A stretch of 38,465 bases of DNA. Origin: Prevotella sp. Its GTDB lineage: Bacteria; Bacteroidota; Bacteroidia; Bacteroidales; Bacteroidaceae. This document shows positions 34,922 through 38,465 of the stretch, in pieces; position 1 is the stretch's first letter; each line of letters starts with the position of its first letter. A program made the position numbers and the translations under genes. The stretch covers positions 1 through 38,465 of the forward strand of contig JAFUAK010000219.1 in the NCBI GenBank assembly GCA_017460765.1. The letters are read 5' to 3'. The notes beneath the pieces were generated by a model, which did no database searches, was not told where the DNA came from, and worked only from the letters and a program-made list of their open reading frames with translations.

Positions 34922-35552
34922 AGTATTCAGAAGACTGGGCGTGGCTTGCCTGTCGCTGCTGATAGCCGAAATCCTTCTTGTCATCCTCTCGTGGCTGCTC
35001 TCTGCCACGAGGATGGAAGGCGTGCGCTCGTTGCTCTCCTCAGAGGGCATCCGCTGGTTCTTCGGCTCCTTTACCGACATGATGGCATCGCCCCTGCTGG
35101 TGTGGCTCATGCTGCTGCTCTCTGCTCTCGGCTGCCTCCAGAAGTCCGGTGTCATCCCCCGCTTCCCACTCTCCACTCTCCACTCTCCGCTCTCCACTTC
35201 TCCCTCCTACCGTTCCCGCATTGCCCTTCGCGTGGCCAGTTTCTTTCTGGTGGCCTATCTTGTGATTCTCGCCCTGCTCACGCTGATGCCCCACGCCATT
35301 TTGCTATCTGCCACAGGCGAACTCTTTCCCTCCGCTTTCAGCCACAGCCTGATACCCCTGATAGCCTTTGGCATCATTCTTTTCTCCGTCGCCTATGGCA
35401 TGATGTCAGGTCGTCTGAAGCGGCTCTCCGACATTCTCGAGGCCATGTCTTTCGGCATCGCCAAGGGAGCCCCGCTCTTCATCCTGCTCATCCTGCTCAT
35501 CCAGTTCTGCGAGTCCCTCCGCTTTGTCTTCGCCCCGCTCCTTATGGATTGA
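34911..35552 (+). CDS. Short AbgT-like membrane protein
   Basis: Integral membrane protein of 213 residues with about five hydrophobic segments. The stretch VRSLLSSEGIRWFFGSF and the following DMMASPLLVWLMLLLSALGCLQKSG resemble the N-terminal part of AbgT-family p-aminobenzoyl-glutamate transporters, normally about 500 residues. It is therefore a reduced relative or a distinct family sharing that module. Transport is doubtful at this size. ATG 34911 overlaps the response regulator stop by 11 bases; a second ATG follows immediately. Codons for about residues 84-97 lie in a tandem ACTCTCC heptamer array. It converges on the DUF1349 gene with eight bases between stops. Confidence 0.72.
   Translation: MMNRVFRRLGVACLSLLIAEILLVILSWLLSATRMEGVRSLLSSEGIRWFFGSFTDMMASPLLVWLMLLLSALGCLQKSGVIPRFPLSTLHSPLSTSPSYRSRIALRVASFFLVAYLVILALLTLMPHAILLSATGELFPSAFSHSLIPLIAFGIILFSVAYGMMSGRLKRLSDILEAMSFGIAKGAPLFILLILLIQFCESLRFVFAPLLMD
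35168..35195 (+). repeat. Tandem 7-base repeat ACTCTCC inside a reading frame
   Basis: Four consecutive heptamers (ACTCTCC three times, then GCTCTCC) followed by a decayed copy encode the P-L-S-T-L-H-S-P-L-S-T-S segment of the AbgT-like protein, in a loop between hydrophobic segments. The unit is not a multiple of three, so gain or loss of one copy would shift the frame. Confidence 0.85.
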
Positions 35553-35564
35553 GAGTGCGCTCAA
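35549..35564. terminator. Weak hairpin across two convergent stop codons
   Basis: TTGAG and CTCAA pair around a 6-base loop and contain the stop codons of the AbgT-like gene (plus) and the DUF1349 gene (minus). There is no U-tract on either side, so termination activity is doubtful. The layout resembles the stronger element at 17142-17156. Confidence 0.3.
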
Positions 35565-36292
35565 GCGTCTGGCTGTTGTCCGTCGTGTGCCTTCCACGCG
35601 CATTCGGTAATCTTCAAATCCGTGAAGACTGCCTTGAAAGAGGATTCTTCAGGCGAGCAGGCATAGATGCCGAAACTGATCTCGTCTGCACCTTCATACA
35701 TGTGGCAGATACGCATCTGGCTGAAGTCTGTGCCGTTGGTGGAGCATTCGATGCAGTAGTCGTCCTCACGGCGTGAGAACCGATACCACATGGTCTTCAC
35801 GTCGGCAGGAATAGCCGTCGTGGCCCAGTCGGAGTAGCCCTTGTTGGTGGCTACGCTGCCCAGGTGTTGGAACTCCCGGTTCTCGTACTCCACAGAGCCC
35901 TTCAGCCAGTTCTCGCTGTCGAGATACATCACGATGCCGCATTGGTCAAACCGCTGATGGTTCTGCGTGAAGTCGGTCTTCACCACGAAACTGAAGAACT
36001 TCTCGCGCGTCTTCATCTGTAGTACAGGCGCGTTGTCGTTCTGGAAATGATAGTACGTGCGTTGCCACAGGTCGGTGTGAGGAGCAGTCGTGATGATGAT
36101 GCTGTCACCCTTCACCTCATACCCTGCAGGCTCCCTCGTCCATTGCAGGCTGCCCGGATCAATCTGGCCGCCATTGGCGAGTGCCACTTTTACATTGTCC
36201 ACAAAATCAATAGTCATTTCTTTGTTGTTCTGTTGCTTGCATGCAGTAAGCACGAAGCAGATTCCCATTAGGGTGAAAATGATTTTACGCAT
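35561..36292 (-). CDS. DUF1349-type lipoprotein
   Basis: Predicted lipoprotein of 243 residues. A signal peptide ends in the lipobox VLTAC (C18). The mature part matches the DUF1349 concanavalin-like beta-sandwich: DLWQRTYYHF, FSFVVKTDFTQNHQRFDQCGIVMYLDSENWLKGSVEY, and the final ISFGIYACSPEESSFKAVFTDLKI. Such domains often bind or process carbohydrates, but no catalytic pair can be assigned. The start codon overlaps the end of the AlkD-sigma gene by eight bases, so it is probably the last gene of the sod operon. Confidence 0.88.
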   Translation of the reverse strand: MRKIIFTLMGICFVLTACKQQNNKEMTIDFVDNVKVALANGGQIDPGSLQWTREPAGYEVKGDSIIITTAPHTDLWQRTYYHFQNDNAPVLQMKTREKFFSFVVKTDFTQNHQRFDQCGIVMYLDSENWLKGSVEYENREFQHLGSVATNKGYSDWATTAIPADVKTMWYRFSRREDDYCIECSTNGTDFSQMRICHMYEGADEISFGIYACSPEESSFKAVFTDLKITECAWKAHDGQQPDA

Positions 36293-37979
36293 ATAGATTA
36301 CTATTTAAATAGATTAGCATTCGACTTAATTTCTCCCAGAACCCTGCTATCGTGATTGCAATGGCGGATGAAGGTTCCGGCTCATGGGCAATGCAGCCTG
36401 TGGATTCATAATAATGCTGGCGCAGTTGACTGATGGCATCGGCACACTTCAGCGTGGCGATGGACTGGGTGTAATAGGTCAGCAGCGTCGGGTAGAGATG
36501 GGTGAAATCATTGTAGACTTGATGGGCCATCTGTTGATGCTGCTCGTCGAGACGGAGTTGCTCTCCACAGAGCAGACGTTGACGAAACTTAGACAGGTTA
36601 TGCTTCATGCGGTGAACCATGACGCGGTAGGACAGGTGGGTCATCCCCAGGGCGGTGGCCATCTCATGGTCAGGCAAGGCCTTCTGCTTGTTGAGCATGG
36701 TGAGCAGCGAACGGAGAAAGACGAAACGACCGCGAGGATAGAACACCTGATGGGCGTAGGCAATCAACTGGGAGGCGACGATGAGTTTCTGTTCGTCAGT
36801 AATCAGAGAGTTGGAAGCGTCATTCGAGGTGTGACGGTCCAGGTCGATTGACAGGTAAGTCTCTTCCGCCTTAGCCCTGCTGCTGAGATAATTGCGAAAG
36901 GTGTTCAATAGCCACGTTTCGAATGAGTCCTTGTTCTTAATGCGCTGAAGTGACTGATAGGGAGTGCGATTCTGACCATCGTTTCCCTCACGAAGATAGA
37001 GGAAGAAGTCTTCAATGATATCCTCAAAACTGTCGGGCAGTTGGCGATGGTACACCTTATACTGTTCGCTCAACTCGTGGTTCAGACGCTGTCTGAGCAG
37101 GTAGTACATGGCTTCATCGCTGTTGTTATCATGGGCGAGAACCTTGTCAATAAAGTCGGGTAGGGGAATGCCTGCAAAGGGATTAGTTTTGATAACATAG
37201 TCGCTCTTAAATCGGTCTGTGGGAACAGCCAGCCATTGCTTGCGTTCATTTTCCGGCAACTTCTCGATGGCGTAGCGGAGCATGGTGCGCGGCATTTCGT
37301 GGGCGTACTGGCGAAGGAAGTCACGAAGCAGGTCGATATGGTTCTTGCCCATCTCGCGGAGCATCCAGCCGACGGCCTTGTGCATCAGGTCGTGGGGATG
37401 ATGCAGATGGGTTTCGGCATAGCGCAGACACCACGAAGGATCATCATGATGCGAGGGATACCACGTGCAGACGATGCTCATGCGCTGTTTCCACAGGCAT
37501 GGGCTGGTAGCCAGTTCGTCGAGCATCTGGCGCTTGTAGTCGGTATCGCCTAATGCAGAGGGTAGCATCAGCCAATGCCCCAGAATCTTATAGACCGACA
37601 AGTCCACCAAGTCCCAGTTGTTGGCCTGCTCGGCATATTGCAAGTAGAGCGTCACGATTTCGTCGCGCTTCCCGATGGCCTGCTCATCATGCTCCTGCCG
37701 TTTGGTGGCCAGTCGCTCAAACTGGTCAACAAGAATCAGGAAGCCACAAAGACGGACTTCATGCCAGCGTGACATCAGCAATTCAGGGATTTCGCTTAAG
37801 GGGAAATCTTTGGCTGCTGCCCTGACGACTTCCCTCGTCTGGGGCACTTTGAGGCCCAAAAACTCGTCGCCCTCGCCATAGTCGCCCTCTCCAGTCTTGA
37901 AGAAACGCATCAAGCCCTGTCGCTGCGCTTCATCCTGCAGCGACTCCATGTACTCGATAATCTCCAATGCCGTTGTCAT
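36285..37979 (-). CDS. Fusion of AlkD-type DNA glycosylase and sigma-factor-like domain
   Basis: One uninterrupted frame of 564 residues. Residues about 1-250 are an AlkD-type HEAT-like DNA alkylation repair glycosylase. Its key residues appear intact: W122 and D126 in NNWDLVD, R166 in KQRMSIV, and W205 in KAVGWMLRE, matching W109, D113, R148 and W187 of the characterised enzyme (from memory). From about 262 (NPFAGIPLPDF) begins a part resembling sigma-70/ECF factors: SFEDIIEDFFLYLRE and SFETWLLNTFRNYLSSR as region 2, and HEMATALGMTHLSYRVMVHRMKHNLSKFRQ as a region-4-like HTH. About 100 further helical residues follow. Start at ATG 37979 is chosen because MTTALEIIEYM is the AlkD N-terminus and lies one base after the superoxide dismutase stop. 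Activity of the sigma part is unproven. Confidence 0.8.
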   Translation of the reverse strand: MTTALEIIEYMESLQDEAQRQGLMRFFKTGEGDYGEGDEFLGLKVPQTREVVRAAAKDFPLSEIPELLMSRWHEVRLCGFLILVDQFERLATKRQEHDEQAIGKRDEIVTLYLQYAEQANNWDLVDLSVYKILGHWLMLPSALGDTDYKRQMLDELATSPCLWKQRMSIVCTWYPSHHDDPSWCLRYAETHLHHPHDLMHKAVGWMLREMGKNHIDLLRDFLRQYAHEMPRTMLRYAIEKLPENERKQWLAVPTDRFKSDYVIKTNPFAGIPLPDFIDKVLAHDNNSDEAMYYLLRQRLNHELSEQYKVYHRQLPDSFEDIIEDFFLYLREGNDGQNRTPYQSLQRIKNKDSFETWLLNTFRNYLSSRAKAEETYLSIDLDRHTSNDASNSLITDEQKLIVASQLIAYAHQVFYPRGRFVFLRSLLTMLNKQKALPDHEMATALGMTHLSYRVMVHRMKHNLSKFRQRLLCGEQLRLDEQHQQMAHQVYNDFTHLYPTLLTYYTQSIATLKCADAISQLRQHYYESTGCIAHEPEPSSAIAITIAGFWEKLSRMLIYLNSNLYA

Positions 37980-37980
37980 T

Positions 37981-38465
37981 CTATAGCCTGCTTTCCACGA
38001 CTTCCCAGTTGACAATCTGCCAAAGGGCAGCCAGATGGTCAGGACGCCGGTTCTGATAGTCGAGATAGTAGGCGTGCTCCCAGACATCGAACGTCAGCAG
38101 GGGCTTCAGACCGCGCTGCACAGGATTGGCGGCGTTCGTCTCCTGCGTGATGACGAGTTTGCCATCTTTGTCAGCCGACAGCCATACCCAACCAGAGCCG
38201 AAGAGCGTCGCTCCCTTCTTCTGGAACTCCTCCTTGAAAGCCTCGAACGAGCCGAAGTCCCTTGTGATGGCCTCGGCTATCTTTCCTGTGGGCTGATTGT
38301 TCTCCTTGGGCGCAGCAAACTGGCCGAAGTACAACTCGTGGTTCAGAATCTGTCCGGCATTATTCAGGATGCCTCCCTGGCCCTTCACTACGATTTCCTC
38401 TAACGGCAGACCAGCCAGCGGATCCCCCTCCAGCAGTCCGTTAAGATTATTCACATAAGCCAGCA
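37981..38465 (-). CDS. sodB: Fe/Mn superoxide dismutase, 5' end outside the window
   Basis: Converts superoxide to hydrogen peroxide and oxygen. The frame continues past the window edge (the last codons read L-A-Y-V-N-N-L-N), so about 35 N-terminal residues, including the first metal-binding histidine, are missing. Visible ligands are H in ILNHELYFGQF and the D-x-W-E-H of FDVWEHAYYLDYQNRR. GSGWVWLSADKDGKL is conserved. NNAGQILNH carries the glutamine position typical of iron enzymes; Bacteroidales members are often cambialistic, so metal use is uncertain. The stop lies one base before the AlkD-sigma start, suggesting co-expression under oxidative stress. Confidence 0.95.
   Translation of the reverse strand, partial: LAYVNNLNGLLEGDPLAGLPLEEIVVKGQGGILNNAGQILNHELYFGQFAAPKENNQPTGKIAEAITRDFGSFEAFKEEFQKKGATLFGSGWVWLSADKDGKLVITQETNAANPVQRGLKPLLTFDVWEHAYYLDYQNRRPDHLAALWQIVNWEVVESRL

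Noticed and set aside
1..38465. tRNA genes, insertion sequences, CRISPR arrays, prophage or defence genes
   Set aside because: None seen: intergenic gaps are short and fully described by promoters, terminators and repeats; no transposase, integrase or cas-like frames.

Overview
The window reads as chromosomal DNA of a Bacteroidales bacterium, most likely Prevotellaceae (inference). Almost every intergenic start region carries the Bacteroidetes -7 box TAnnTTTG, and Shine-Dalgarno sequences are largely absent. Many genes belong to Bacteroidetes-typical families: DUF4296 and DUF3256 proteins, a ProS without the editing domain, a long type-2 IleS, the thrA / phosphoglycerate-mutase-like / thrC cluster, and a kinase with tandem sensor modules. 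Coding density is very high, no gap exceeds 300 bases, and I see no tRNA, rRNA, CRISPR array, prophage or insertion sequence.

Layout. 1-4182: the 3' part of a beta-helix surface protein, cytidine deaminase, a secreted glucosaminidase with LysM repeats, and a C4-dicarboxylate transporter. 4365-13835: one long plus-strand run (ileS, DksA-like, lspA, DUF4296 lipoprotein, nucleoside MFS permease, rsmE, paaK-like ligase, DUF3256) joined by short gaps or 4-base overlaps. 13836-14071: an isolated promoter / stem-loops / terminator unit that looks like a small RNA gene. 14072-17144: proS (minus), then an OmpA-like lipoprotein and the transglycosylase mtgA (plus). 17154-23387: a minus-strand operon thrA - homoserine-kinase candidate - thrC - SPOUT methyltransferase - YraN, covering aspartate to threonine. 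23577-25262: a GH25 lysozyme and an unrecognised helical protein. 25265-31078: a hexuronate locus with lacI-type regulator, altronate dehydratase and an NhaC-family antiporter on the minus strand, and kdgK-eda divergently on the plus strand. Together they take altronate through KDG and KDPG to pyruvate and glyceraldehyde 3-phosphate. 31056-35552: a very large two-component system overlapping the end of eda, its response regulator, and a short AbgT-like membrane protein. 35561-38465 (minus): superoxide dismutase (cut by the window edge), a fused AlkD glycosylase / sigma-factor-like protein, and a DUF1349 lipoprotein.

Most unusual points: (1) the AlkD-sigma fusion directly behind superoxide dismutase; (2) a 1054-residue kinase that looks like two membrane sensor kinases joined head to tail, the second with a degenerate ATP site; (3) the IleS signature GIHH in place of HxGH, a change linked to extreme mupirocin resistance; (4) a candidate small RNA at about 13900-14040; (5) 7-base tandem repeats at a start codon and inside a reading frame, where copy-number change would shift frame.
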